Positions 34,939 through 46,006 of a DNA stretch of 64,000 nt are shown here, one piece after another. Both the position numbers and the translations under genes were made by a program. Each line of letters starts with the position of its first letter. The first letter of the stretch is position 1. The notes below the pieces were generated by a model, which had not been told where the DNA came from, made no database searches, and saw nothing but the letters and a program-made list of their open reading frames with translations. Source of the stretch: Cristatella mucedo. Taxonomy: Eukaryota; Bryozoa; Phylactolaemata; Cristatellidae. Location of the stretch: NCBI GenBank assembly GCA_009760855.2, contig WPIO01000097.1:1509586-1573585 (forward strand), in the 5' to 3' direction.

Positions 34939-35125
34939 CAGCGGTTTTCAACCTGTGTGTCGCAACCACTCTGGGAGTCGAACGACCCTTTCACAGGGGT
35001 CGCATGAGACCACCGGAAAACACTCATTTCCACATTTTGCGCACAGTAAATTTTTAGTTAGGGGTTGCCACAACATGAGGAACTGTATTAAAGGGTCGCG
35101 GCATTAGGAAGGTTGAGAACCACTG
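34939..35125. mobile_element. SPIN-type hAT MITE (187 bp)
   Basis: The ends are CAGCGGTTTTCAACCTG and (reverse complement of the right end) CAGTGGTTCTCAACCTT. They are flanked by an 8-base target duplication with one mismatch, AGATAGAA / AGCTAGAA, a TCTAGA-like core as expected for this group. Internal landmarks GTCGAACGACCCTTTCACAG, GACCACCGGAAAACAC, GAGGAACTGTATTAAAGGGT and CGCGGCATTAGGAAGG are those of SPIN/Charlie-like hAT elements known to me. There is no transposase, so it is non-autonomous. It lies in intron 9 of the RhoGEF gene. Confidence 0.88.
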
Positions 35126-35593
35126 AGCTAGAACCAGGAGGCAGCTGGAAGTGGCACATCACCAGTCACCAGCAACACCAGCAATCAAGTCATCTGTCGC
35201 TGAAGGGAATAGGAACAGCTGGTGCACACCCAGCAGCTGTGCCATGCCTTCAAGTGCCGACCTTTGGCACTGGCCTGGCCAGCTTCATCGAGCCGGCCAT
35301 TGTTAAGCGATCTCTTTCTCCAGCATCAGAAACAGCAGCACGAAAACATTTCTTGTTTTTCCACTCTTGCCAAATCAATGCCAGAGTCAAGTGTGCAAAG
35401 CAGAGCAAACAGAAAGAGGTGACCCTGGCAGACTGCCGTGAGAAAAGCGGCCCTACCGGCGCCTCGTGGCCATGCAAGTAGTATCAGAATCTGCATAAGT
35501 TAGTAGTCTGAAGAGGTCTGCTGAATGCGAATCGATGTATAAAAAAAGTAGCACACATACAGCAAGCTTCGACGAACAAACGCCAGGGCTTAC

Positions 35594-35808
35594 GAGCAAT
35601 GTCGACTTCACTGGCCTGTTGCTGCGGCAGCTGTGGCGATGCAACGGTCGGCAGCGGGCATGCTGCTCGGCTGCCATCGACAGCATCCACCTCAGCTTCG
35701 GCATCTTCTTCGGCTCGCGTGCCACGACCACTGTGCATGAACACACCAAGCGACGAGCTGCTGCCGTCTCCTCCTCCTCCATTGCACTCGTTGGCTCCTC
35801 TGCAGTAC
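35594..35808 (-). CDS. ARHGEF11/12-like: RhoGEF exon 9: low-complexity linker
   Basis: It encodes YCRGANECNGGGGDGSSSSL, an acidic piece (RAEEDAEAEVDAVDG) and PQLPQQQASEVDIA. No domain is recognised; probably a disordered linker between PH and the C-terminal coiled coil. The acceptor is AACATCCAG and the donor GCTC|GTAAGC is near consensus. Phases (one base in, one base out) match exon 8 and exon 10, giving DIAQLLYEK across the next junction. Confidence 0.78.
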
Positions 35809-36399
35809 CTGGATGTTGGCAGGAAATATAAAACGCTTACATACAGCACCGCCGAGCAGACAACGCAAGCAGCGAGAAAACGGGCGACAGTAGCTGAGCC
35901 TAGTGCCGGCTGAAGCGCTCACCGAAGCCCTAGAATCAGCCGAAGCCAGCGAATGGTGACCTGCCCAGGCGACCCTTCCTGTCGGCCATTGGGTCAAGTC
36001 TTTCCATACTTAGGCAAGTGGGCAGACTCGAAGTCAAAGGTGAGCGAGCACCTGCACCTCGGATTCTCCAGCCGCACGGCTAAGGAGAGCACTAAATATG
36101 GTGCAATAATGCATTACCGGTCTTACCCAGTTCAAAATATGGATCACCTATCGCCTGGCTCGACATGACTGAAAACATTGCTTTGTTCCACTTGATTGAA
36201 AAAATATAGTGAGTTACATCTTTCCTTGTTCGTGTTAGTAATAGTAGTCGTGGCAAACCACCAAAATCTATACTCACTGCAGATAGGGGCGTTCTCAACT
36301 TTCTGGTTCTGATACTTAAAGAAGTTTAAAAATCAAGGTCGTATACTCAGACTTGAGTGCTGCTGCTATGCTTGCCCAACTTAATTCCTTCTATGTGAT

Positions 36400-36557
36400 T
36401 CGTTCTTAGTGTGCTTTTATTTGCTTACACTATGCCCGCTGCTTGTGTATGTTACCACCAAACGTTTGGTAATGCTTTACATGCAGCATCTGTAAAGCGC
36501 CTAGAAAGAGATTCAGTTCTCTGATGGTGCTATACAAATGTATTAGTATTATAATAA
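36400..36557 (+). repeat. LINE family A 3' end
   Basis: The tail reads GTAAAGCGCCTAGAAAGAGA, GTTCTCTGATGGTGCTATAC, AAATGTATTAGTATT. The short 3' untranslated part before it is diverged. Confidence 0.75.
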
Positions 36558-36689
36558 TTACTATTATTACCTGCAAAATTACCTGAAACATTGGCAGGGC
36601 TGCAGGCAAGGCACGGTCTGCCAAGCCCACTAAGGAAAGTTAAGGCCAGAATGGCATTCACTTACCCGGGTCTGGAATGCTAATGCAAT

Positions 36690-37370
36690 GTATCTCCGCC
36701 TGTAGCTCCACAAAGTCACAAAGACCATGTGGTTGCTACGCAGTAGAGTTTTGCATAGCGCACTCACAGCCTAAGCGGCTTTCGGTACGCAATCGGGAGC
36801 CAACAGACTTCGTCTCACCCAACAAAGAGAAAGTGGGAAGCATAGCAGAGTCAGGAGAGCAGTTGAGGTAGTGAGTAGCATGGAAGTAGCAGCTCAGGGC
36901 CGCTGAAAACGATGAGCCATAGTCGGCAGCAGAAGAGTAGTTGTAGTAAGAGTTGTAGAAGCGAGTTCCACAGTCTAGGACCTGCAGAGCTAAAGCTTCT
37001 GTCGCCAACTGTCTTTAAGTGGAGGAATGGGACAGCTCATTTATTGTCCACACAGGACCTGAGAGCGCGAACAGGCTGAAACTGGTGTAGCAGTTCAGCT
37101 AGGTATGAAGGCGCCAAGCCGTGGCTAGCCTTGTGGGTCAGTGTAAGAACTTTGCTCTGTATCCGTTGCTCAACCGGCATCAATCCTAGCTCTTTTAGCA
37201 AAGGAAACACATGCTCAAACTTGGGGACTTAAAGACTAGCCTTGCAGCCGTATTCGTAGTCAGCTGCAGAGACCTAATAGCTTTCTTTGGTAGCCCAGCC
37301 AAAAGGGAAGTAAGAATGCTCAGTAGCCGACCTGAATGCCAACAGAGAATAAAACCAGCTATGACAGCAT
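36690..37370 (-). repeat. LINE family B, 3' part, minus strand
   Basis: From the 3' terminus (GTATCTCCGCCTGTAGCTCC on plus) inward, this is nearly identical, in opposite orientation, to 30545-31065. The same 90-codon C-terminal frame is open in both (36736-37008 minus and 30747-31040 plus). Similarity weakens after about 37210. Confidence 0.87.
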
Positions 37371-37489
37371 CGTTCATACAGCTTTGTCAGATCTGCTATG
37401 GGCACAGTGCTCATAGCAGGCTGTTCAACATGGTCGCTAGTGTATGTTTATTTTAAGTTAAATAAACACGCTTTTAATTATCTATTCCC

Positions 37490-37665
37490 TTTAGTGTTTC
37501 ACTCTAATACCTCAATACTAAACACCCCCACAACTCTTAGACCTAAACTCTAAGCCCCAAAAACTCAAACCCAAAAAATACAAAATCTAACCAGTAAACC
37601 ATGAGCCGTAAACCCCAAAACATATAACCATTAATAATAAACTTAAAATCCTAAACCCTTAGTCG
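37490..37665. repeat. Degenerate AAACCC/TAAAC-rich tract
   Basis: A pyrimidine/adenine-rich stretch with many scattered CTAAAC, AAACCC and CCAAAA words and one CCTAAACCCTTAG. It resembles a decayed telomere-like or simple-repeat array but is too irregular to assign. Confidence 0.4.
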
Positions 37666-37899
37666 AAAAGATAACTATTAATACACCATATTCACTGATA
37701 TGGCATAAATACACTGTATTAGCTGATAAAACAGCCCACAACAGTCATGTGGTATGACCGAATACCGTGACATGCAAACCCGGACAACCAAATGAATGTA
37801 CAGAGCTAGGAGCAACGTTCTAGGGCAAAAATAGCTTTGCATCAGTCACAAATAGACCTATTTGTTGGGTTATAATTACTCAAAGATTCGTAGAGCGTC

Positions 37900-38325
37900 T
37901 GCGGTTGACTAATTCACCACACAGTCCCGAAATTTATCTCCAAGTCAAAGAAGACGCTAGCTCTCTAGACCCTAAACCCACTGTCCTACTTGTTCAATGC
38001 ATAGACCTGCGGATCTCATGCCTAACTAATATAATAAATATGTCCTTTGCCTCATGTCTTGTCCGTGCACCTTTCAAAAAGGCTGTCAAGCCGCCAATGA
38101 AGAAAGCAACACTAGACCAAGAGAACTTGGATCAACTTACGCATAATCTCCCTTCTACGGTTTCTTTTAAAGAGACTGGAACGAGTCGTGGCAGAGCAGC
38201 TGGATTCATACATTGAAACTTCAAACCTCGCTGGTAAGTTCCAGTCTGGTTTTAGAGCTAATCACTCCACATAGTCAGCATTGCTTTGGATGTACCTAAC
38301 CAACATTTAATTAACATTTTTCATA
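37900..38325 (+). repeat. LINE family A, fragment before and at RT start
   Basis: It encodes DPKPTVLLVQCIDLRISCLT, IINMSF and PFKKAVKPPMKKATLDQENL, the family's region leading into the reverse transcriptase. It parallels 50180-50340. It breaks off before the catalytic motifs. Confidence 0.75.
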
Positions 38326-38425
38326 ACTAACTAACCATTCGATCATGCTCCGTTTGCCTCAAATGTAAAGTGCGTAGAAACAGATTCAGTTCTCTAAATT
38401 TACTATACAAATATATTATTATTAT
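38326..38425 (+). repeat. LINE family A 3' tail inside the previous copy
   Basis: It reads AACCATTCGATCATGCTCCG, GTAAAGTGCGTAGAAACAGA and TATACAAATATATTATTATT, lying between two coding fragments of the same family. This is either a second insertion or a deletion product. Confidence 0.7.
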
Positions 38426-39080
38426 GCATTTGTGACAACCTGCCTCGACCTCTGTAACTCACTGCTTGAAGCTCTTTCGGCCTTTGCAATCACGCATTTA
38501 CAATTAATGTAAAACTCTGCAGCTATGCTTGTCTGTCGGGAGAGGCATAATTGCCACAGCAAACTACTTTTAGTCGACACGCACTGGCTCCCAGTCAAGC
38601 ATAGCACTGTCTTCAAGGTTCTGTCACTTACTCTGAGGTTCCTTCATTCTCTGGCTCCAGCCTATTCATCAAAATTGCTTCCCAACCGGGCTAGGCATCG
38701 TCGTGCGATTTGCTTTTCTGACTCAAATTGTGTTGCTACATCTTGTTCGAGCCTCAACTGCTCTGGGGACAGTGCCTTTAGTTTGCATACTCCCAAAGCC
38801 TGGAGCTCACTCCCGACTGAAGTCACAACATCCCCTAACTTGACGACATTTAAAAAGAAGCTAAAACTGCACGTGTTCCTCACAGCATTTGTTGGGTCCC
38901 CATGATTTGTCCTCGGTGTGCTTATATCCTTGTTGACACAGTGTGAGTTGCCACTAACCATGTAATTCACGTTGTTACACTGACCATACAGCCATGCTTC
39001 CTTCACAGAAAATATAAAGTGCCTAGAAAAATATTAAGTTTTTAGACAGTGCTAAACAAATGTAAAATGTATTATTATCA
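38426..39080 (+). repeat. LINE family A, C-terminal part plus tail
   Basis: Segments: CNSLLEALSAFAI-like sequence, MLVCRERHNCHSKLLLVDTH, WLPVKHSTVFKVLSLTLRFL and HTPKAWSSLPTEVTTSPNLT. The 3' untranslated block and tail (39010-39075) follow. Confidence 0.82.
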
Positions 39081-39099
39081 TGATCATTATTAATTGACT

Positions 39100-39192
39100 C
39101 ACATCCTTTCCAGCACTTGTCAATCGCTTAGAAAAAGATTTAGTTCTCTAAAGGCCTTGTATACATGTCTTAATATTATTATTATTATTATT
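39100..39192 (+). repeat. LINE family A 3' tail, diverged
   Basis: CAATCGCTTAGAAAAAGATT, AGTTCTCTAAAGGCCTTGTA, then ATT repeats. Confidence 0.6.
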
Positions 39193-39680
39193 ACTATATT
39201 TCCATGATTATTAGTCGCACCCAAATATAAGTCGCACCCTAAAATTATGGGCATTTTTGAAAGAAGTGTTTATATAAAATATTTTACTGAATATATAGCT
39301 CATTTTGTATTAACATCAGTTTGCTTTAATCATCGCAGCTAGCAAGAAACTCGTCATCAGTATCACTACTAACATCTTCATAGTCTTCTGCAGCATTGTC
39401 AATTTCTAAATCGTCACTTTCCTCAAAGATTGCATTGAGGTTAAACAAATAGCACCAAAAAGACATGCATCGAAAAAAGTAAACAATACTAGCATTGTCA
39501 ATAAATTAAAGTGTAGTATAAACTAGTTAATCCCATATGAACAAGTTGAGCGCTCTAGATAGGTAGACAATAAGTGTTTTAATTTTGACATTATTTGATC
39601 TGCAGTGTGTAAGTCGCAGGTTTATTTTTCAAAAAAATTGGAAAACAAGTGAGTCTTATACTCGTAAAAATACGTTACTA
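39193..39680 (-). mobile_element. pogo/Tigger-like DNA transposon relic
   Basis: The right end reads inward as GTATTTTTACGAGTATAAGA and the left end as TTTCCATGATTATTAGTCGC: imperfect inverted ends of the type seen in pogo-like elements (TATAAGWCGCA words). A minus-strand frame at 39326-39439 encodes an acidic tail ending DDEFLASCDD and a stop. Acidic C-terminal tails are typical of pogo/jerky transposases. The catalytic part is missing. Confidence 0.55.
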
Positions 39681-39699
39681 TTCAACTGCATATATTAAT

Positions 39700-40478
39700 A
39701 GGATCGAGGTATCTAACACTCTTAATGTGTCTAGGTTGCACCAAAAATTGTTTGGTGCAGTCTTTACTCAGAGGAAATATCCACGATTTATCGGCTTGCT
39801 TTGATCTGCAAATTTTTCGTGACCTCACCATACTGGGATAAACTGATCGCAGTTCCTCTTTTATTCTAGTACGTTGCAGAACAGTATCAACACGCGACGT
39901 TCCATTTTGAGGTGTGTAATTTCCCAAGACCCCTTTATTTCAAATGCAATCTCTTTTTACAGTTCAGCACCAGGATGGTTTGCACCCATGTAGCCAAAAC
40001 CCAGACCTGTGGCAAACGACTATCACCAATCTACCAAACCTAAGTTGTGGTGCTCTACAAAGAGCTGCCAAAACTCCTCGATTTGACAGATTAAGATAAA
40101 TTTCACCCATCTGAGAAAGCTAGGTGTAGACAGGAACATGCTCTGCAGCAACTCTGCCGGGCTCAACGAGAGGGCCACAACGAAGCATGAAGGCATGAGG
40201 AGGAGGACGACGATGACGACGAGGACGAGGAGGAGGAGGGCGAGGACGAGGGGTTATTACGCAAGCAAGTCATTTGCATAGATGAGCTCGGGCACTGAGT
40301 TTGCAGTCAAGTAATTAATTGAATTTAGCAGCTAAAATGGGACTAGATAATCACGAAAAACATGGGTGTAAGGATTAGCTCAGAAGGATGCTGCTCTACT
40401 TTGCTAAATGGAACAACAGGTAAAGGTCGGATGAGGGTTATGACAGAGACACTCACACATAGGAAACTCAAGGGCAGG

Positions 40479-40552
<74 letters not shown>

Positions 40553-41487
40553 CCTCCTGAATTGTGTTATGGAGTTGTTGCTGCATCTCCAAGTGGACTG
40601 CAGCAACGGGTAAAGCTCAGGCAGAAAAAACGATCGCTCGTGAAATGAGCAGGCCCAATTTTTTCGAGACTAATTCTAATGCCATGAATGCACTTGCGGT
40701 CCATTGCTATACCAGGTTACGAGTACAAATTCCAAGTGATGCAAGCACAGCAGCTTTGCAGACATTCGATAGCATTCTGGCATAACACACGGCAGCTTTT
40801 CGATCACACTTCAACCTACATTTCATGCCATGGAGGTTTCTAATTGTACCTTATACTACACGAGGTCATCAGCAAGGTACCTCTCCCACGGTTGAGCAAA
40901 TACCACCAAAGGGCTTTGATGGCACGGCATTGACTATCGGAAACCAGACAGGCAAACACAAGAGGATAACGGGCGAGGATGTACAAGCAGGCACCGTTCG
41001 GCAGGCTCGGCCGAGCCGACATGCATTACTTATCGGCAGCAGCATCTTGCTGTTTACTCTGGGGCGTCCACCTACGAGGTTTATGCACATCTCAGCCCTC
41101 TCGGCGAAGTTCGGCAGCTCAGTTTGCCCTCGTGCGTAGCATGGGAGATGTCATTCACTCAGTCTTTGGCATTCCATGACAAATACGAAGGCTTTGGTTC
41201 CCACTCCAGCAACAGGCTGAAGCCAGCGTAGTAACATTCCAGGATTTAGTGCTTGCCTGCAGCTTCTAGGAAATGCATCCTCGCAATAAACTTACGAGGC
41301 AGTCACAGCAGATCACTGGCTAAATGATACCCCTTTAGCTTCCTCCCCATTAATGAAGGATGGTTTTGTAGCAATGAAGATTAAGCAAAAGAAAGGAAGA
41401 TATAGAGAAATAATGGATGAGGAGAGTGCAAGAGAGACATGGGCGGATAGATAGATATATTGATAGAGAAATAGAGAGAAGAGTGTA

Positions 41488-41546
<59 letters not shown>

Positions 41547-42560
41547 ATGCGGGCACGATGTCTGCGTGCTCAAGAGACAACGAGAGTAAGTGAATAGGAG
41601 TTCGATGGAGGGAGGAACTTAGAGAGAGAGTAGGAACTTAGAGGGCTTGAGGTAAGTAGAGAGGGAGAAGGGGGCGGGGAAGGTAGAGGATGTGAGAGAA
41701 GGAATAGGAGAGGACTGGAAGGAGCCAGAGGAGACGGTAGGGGTCAGAGTGTGAAGGAAAAGAGAGAACGAGACTTGCTGAGGCCAAGCAGCTTTTGCCA
41801 GGTCATATCTATTTAGCAAAAGCCAGGCTCAGACATGCAACAAAGCATTAGCTAGGGGAATGTAATTTTCAAGGCGAGAGACAACTGACACAGACACAGA
41901 TACCTACTCAGCTCACGTGATGCCACCACCACATACAGGCACGCACGCGAGCACACACACACACACACACGACACCCAATAGTCTCCCAGATACATATGC
42001 CAGGACGGCAGCATATCTGGGGGGGGGGGGTTGTTGAGGGCATTGCCGAGGTCACTGGCCATCTAATTCAGAGCCGTGTCAGCCTAGAAACTGTAGCCGG
42101 CGACGTCGGTAGCAGAAGCAGCTGCAGTGGCAAAAGACCATCGAGTGGTGATAGACAGCAGCAGCATGAATCGCGAGAGCAAGCAGGCTGCCCAAAGGAA
42201 CTGCCCCCTTCACAAAATGGCCGCTACAAAAGAGTAGCCAGAGTCCTAGCATGTGGTGCAATGCATGCAGTTGCTCGAACACCTGTCAAAAGGCAACAGG
42301 AACTGACACCAACAAATGGACAGTTCAACACATGCCTCGATGGCAACGGCTCTCGCCACAGTCTGCAGGGCTGGCTCGCCGCAGTCAGCGAACTCATCAG
42401 CAAATGTTTTCTGCCCCTTGTCAGGTGAATGAGACTGCCAAGAACTAAAGGCTCCGAATAGCATCGATGCATTCGGCATCCCGAGCAACTACTGAAACCA
42501 CGACGCCAGAGTGCAAAGACCGTAAAGCATCCATCTCTCCAGCCCAGTGGCGAGCCTTAC
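39700..42560. other. Intron 8, unassigned part with simple repeats
   Basis: It holds a GAC/GAG triplet tract (40198-40252), (GA)n at 40481-40550, (GT)n at 41490-41545 and a short (AC)n near 41950-41970. The rest shows no recognised repeat family or exon. Confidence 0.5.
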
Positions 42561-42824
42561 CCGGTAGCTGTTGCAATATTTCCGGCGCCATCGCTTCCGA
42601 TCGCTGCAGCAGCGCCAACCAATCCAATACTGCCATTGCCTTCGGCTCCACCATCGGTGTACGCTGCTGAGGTCGCCGAGGTGGCATCAGCTCCTCCACT
42701 GGCAGCAGCTGCGCCACCGATCGCTGCCACAGTGCGACTAGCGGTCGTGAGAAGCTGCTGAGCTCCCTTGCTTTCCATCTGCTTTCGTTGTGCCTCTGAT
42801 GCATCAGTGATATTTCTGAACCAC
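42561..42824 (-). CDS. ARHGEF11/12-like: RhoGEF exon 8: PH C-terminal helix and Ala/Gly-rich region
   Basis: It starts with WFRNITDASEAQRKQME, the C-terminal PH helix with its conserved Trp (W-F-R/K-x-I-x-x-A-S/A). A low-complexity region follows (VAAIGGAAAASGGADATSAT and similar), probably disordered. The acceptor is CTTCTATAG and the donor CCGG|GTAAGG. It begins with one base and ends with two; both neighbours agree. A longer shadow frame on the same strand exists because of the repeated codons. Confidence 0.88.
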
Positions 42825-42829
42825 CTATA

Positions 42830-43547
42830 GAAGCAAGGGTCAAGTTGCAAGAAGTTCTTAAAGTTGAAAGAACGTAAAAAAAAAAGTGGGGGGCCTCGGG
42901 ACAAAATACAAAACAATATGAAAGCACCGGAGAGCTATAAAAAAAGACCGGGTCTTCAAATCGGTCAGATAGAATGCCGTCATGTGCAGCTACATTTGAG
43001 TCGAACTGCCTGTTCATACGGGAGCTTAGTATCTGAAGAATGCACTGACAAACACCAAGAGTATCCTTGCTCTTGAACACGGGCAAAAAAGCTCTAAGTA
43101 GCAAACAGACCCGGTAAGAAGCTGAGAGAAGAGACGATGCCTGCAACCTGCGAATGGGGCCTGCAAGGGGGCGGGTCTGCGTGGGGGGGAATGTGGGTCT
43201 GAGTAGGAGGCAGAGGGAGTTGCAAGGAACTGTTTGAGGGCAGAGACTGAGAGGTGGGAGAGGCCTGTCCTTTGGGTAATCACATAGACCGAGCCTTATG
43301 CAGGGCTATCCAAAGTCTGGCAAAGCCGGTTCATTTGCATAAGTTAGTAGCATTACCGACCTTTATCAACAACCCACGCTCGTGTAACCCCCATGGGCAA
43401 CACGGAATATATTGCGGAGCTAAGGCCATCAAGCAACATGGTCCATGCCCCTGTCACGCCGACCGGTGCTCATGGCCTAATGAACAGTGGTGATAGACGG
43501 CATGTCTAAGGCTGACCCACACCTAGACTAAGTAGGGCAAATTGTCC
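42830..43547. other. Intron 7, unassigned part
   Basis: No repeat family recognised. A long minus-strand shadow frame extends from exon 8 into this region but does not match the PH reading. Confidence 0.45.
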
Positions 43548-43549
43548 AG

Positions 43550-43720
43550 CCGTGATGGCACACTAGGTAAGGCAGTTGCTTTCACGGCCTCGGTCCCGAG
43601 GTCGTGGGTTCGATTCCTGCGGTGGGGCGATCCTTTATCGCCACTGCAAGCGGTGGTGATAGCCGTAAAGGCTCTTCTGTCGCTATACAAAAGAGGCTGT
43701 TTAATCAGCTAGGATTTATT
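43550..43720 (+). repeat. SINE family S2
   Basis: A well-preserved copy: CGTGATGGCACACTAGGTAA, GGTCGTGGGTTCGATTCCTG, GCAAGCGGTGGTGATAGCCG, CGCTATACAAAAGAGGCTGT and AATCAGCTAGGATTTATT. Confidence 0.85.
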
Positions 43721-45363
43721 ATTTTATTTATAGACATAGTGTTACCTGTCACCGAGACTCGACAGCAACTAAACACAAAGGCTAGACTTGCTATTTTCCA
43801 CCAACGGCTTGGAACACCGTACCATCCTCATATAATCAGCCGAGAGTGATCACGCGATTGAGTGCAAGAGTGAGGATACCACCATCATGTGCTTGTACTT
43901 CATCAGACTCAACTCAGGTATATGGTTATCTAACATACATGATTGATGGTTAAGTATTTCTCTTATGCCAGGCAATACAATGCATCTATCCAGTAATTCA
44001 TGGTATAGCTGTAATAGTTCGATCACCTGCAAGGTTTTGCAAGCATGTACACAGCCAACAAGCTGTTTCACAACTACTGCTTTACCAGCTGATACCAAGA
44101 ACAATGCACAGCTGCCGAACAGTCAGGGTATCTATTCAGGGGGCAGATTTGCTAAGCCCCAAGGTTGGACCAACAGTTGTCGGCTATATATCGGGACACT
44201 TATCAATTGGCTGTCTCAATCAGCAAGAAGCGAATCAATGATTGCATAGCATGCCATGGAGAGTGGATGAGAGAGCGAGCCAGATGTGAGGGAGAGTGAG
44301 GGACAAGAGTTAGAGAGACAAGGACAAAGAAGAAAGAGGGGGAGAAAGAGAAAGTGTGCAAATGTGCGCGCGTGTGTGTGTGTGCGTGCGTGTGCGCGTG
44401 TGTTTGGGTGCAAGCATGTGTGCGCGCGTGTGTTTGGGTGCAAGCGTGTGTGTGTGTGCTGCGCACACACATACAATATGAATGTGTGCAGACACGCACA
44501 GACACACAAGTGCGTGCTCACAAAAACACAAACACATACAACTGATGTAGTTGACAGGCATCGAGAGACACATAGACAGATGACAAGGTAATGCATCTTT
44601 CTGTACTGGGAAGTCAGCCATAGCAAGGATATCCAGATAGGCATGTAGTGGGTTTTCATCTGCCTCGGGGCTCATCTTATTTTTCATGCTTGATGAGCTA
44701 GGAAAGAATCCATTACTAGGTAATTGGTACAAGAGACTCTCCCTCTCGGTTGGCTCAAGCCATAGCTTGGGACGAGCTACAGCACTGTGGAGAGTGCAAT
44801 GTGCCGAGCAGAACACACCGGCAGCAGCAGCACAGGCAAGAGGACGACATGTCAAAGGCCTCAGTGAACGCTGTATGCAGGCTGTTTGTTCGGAAAATGA
44901 GTTACACTGGCTGCCAGAACCGTCGCTCGATTAAGCACTGACCTTGCAGCTCGAGCTAGGGCTCACTACGGCAAACAGAAGTGCAGCCTGCATTGCAGCA
45001 ACCATATTGCTACAGGTCAGTTAGTAAGGCGTATCCATCACTTGGAAGTGCTTGCATGCCCCCAGTCGAATGACATCATGATCAACATGCTAAGCTAAAT
45101 TCACTCGAGCCAGAGGCCACAGAGTGCAAACCGTTCGAAAAGGATGGATAGGATTGTAAACAGTGAGCAAACACGACACAATGGCAGGGGCAGGTTGTCC
45201 AACCACTTATCAGTGACAACCACAACAGCAGGCAGAAACAGTGATACATACACCACACATGCGTGCACACGTCAAGACTAACTTATGCACGCCCACACGA
45301 ACGTAAACACACACACAGACACGCAAGCATACACACAAGACGCGTGTGTGCTCGCACTCGTGC

Positions 45364-45427
<64 letters not shown>

Positions 45428-45664
45428 GTGCAGAGCAGTACCGCTGGCTTGTGTCAATGGTTCATGACAGAGCCATGAGCAGTACATATAGAGCATCAGT
45501 AAATAAGAGGAGCAGGCACTTGCTCGTGAGCATATGCCATCAAAGCCAGCAAGCCTACTCAATACAGATGACCAGTATGGCTGGCAGGATGGCAAGCAGT
45601 TGGCAGAAGCAGCACCAGAAGCAGCAGCAGCAGCTGGGGAAGAGCAAGGGCAATAGCAGCAGAC
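43721..45664. other. Intron 7, unassigned part with (GT)n and (CA)n
   Basis: GT/GC-rich alternations at 44367-44465 and CA runs at 45263-45426. A minus-strand frame near 44590-44710 (SPEADENPLHAYLDILAMAD) looks protein-like but lacks a usable donor in phase. Confidence 0.45.
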
Positions 45665-46006
45665 CTTGTGATGGCTCTGAAAGTGCGACGTCTCTTAAGC
45701 TTGAACTCCCCCGACGACGACGATGCTGCTGCTAGGCCGCTAGTATCCGAAGTGGCAGAGTCACAAACGGCATAAACCGTATCTACTGGCTCCTCTGACA
45801 GCTGAGTGGCAGAGTGCCGCTGCCGGGTGCTGGTCCCAGCAACAGCGGCCGGCCAACCGTCAGCAGCAGCAGAGCCGGAAGCAGCAGATGCCGACGAAGC
45901 CATAACATTGAGAGACCGTGTCCTATACAAGGCCCCACGGCGGCCGCCCTTGCCCGTAGCCATATCACGGGCCGGAGGCTGCTGAGGCAGCAGGCTCTCG
46001 GCTCGG
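45665..46006 (-). CDS. Candidate alternative exon in intron 7
   Basis: A 342-base minus-strand frame with no stop, lying in the intron that splits the last PH helix. It has an AG at its start, AAG|GTCTGC at its end, and begins with one base and ends with two, so it fits between exons 7 and 8 without shifting phase. It would add about 114 residues rich in Ser/Ala, with a basic end (FKLKRRRTFRAIT). A stronger acceptor four bases upstream (TGTCTCGTGCAG) would break phase. An in-frame ATG at 45963 could instead mark an alternative first exon. Real status unknown. Confidence 0.35.

Noticed and set aside
40198-40252. Acidic Asp/Glu-coding exon
   Set aside because: A plain GAC/GAG triplet repeat without splice sites in phase.
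42445-43146. Long 233-codon minus-strand frame overlapping exon 8
   Set aside because: It is a shadow frame. The PH motif WFRNITDAS and the matched splice phases lie in the other frame.
44580-44715. Minus-strand frame SPEADENPLHAYLDILAMAD as a RhoGEF exon in intron 7
   Set aside because: Its acceptor fits, but no GT donor of reasonable quality leaves the two bases exon 8 needs. Kept only as a note.
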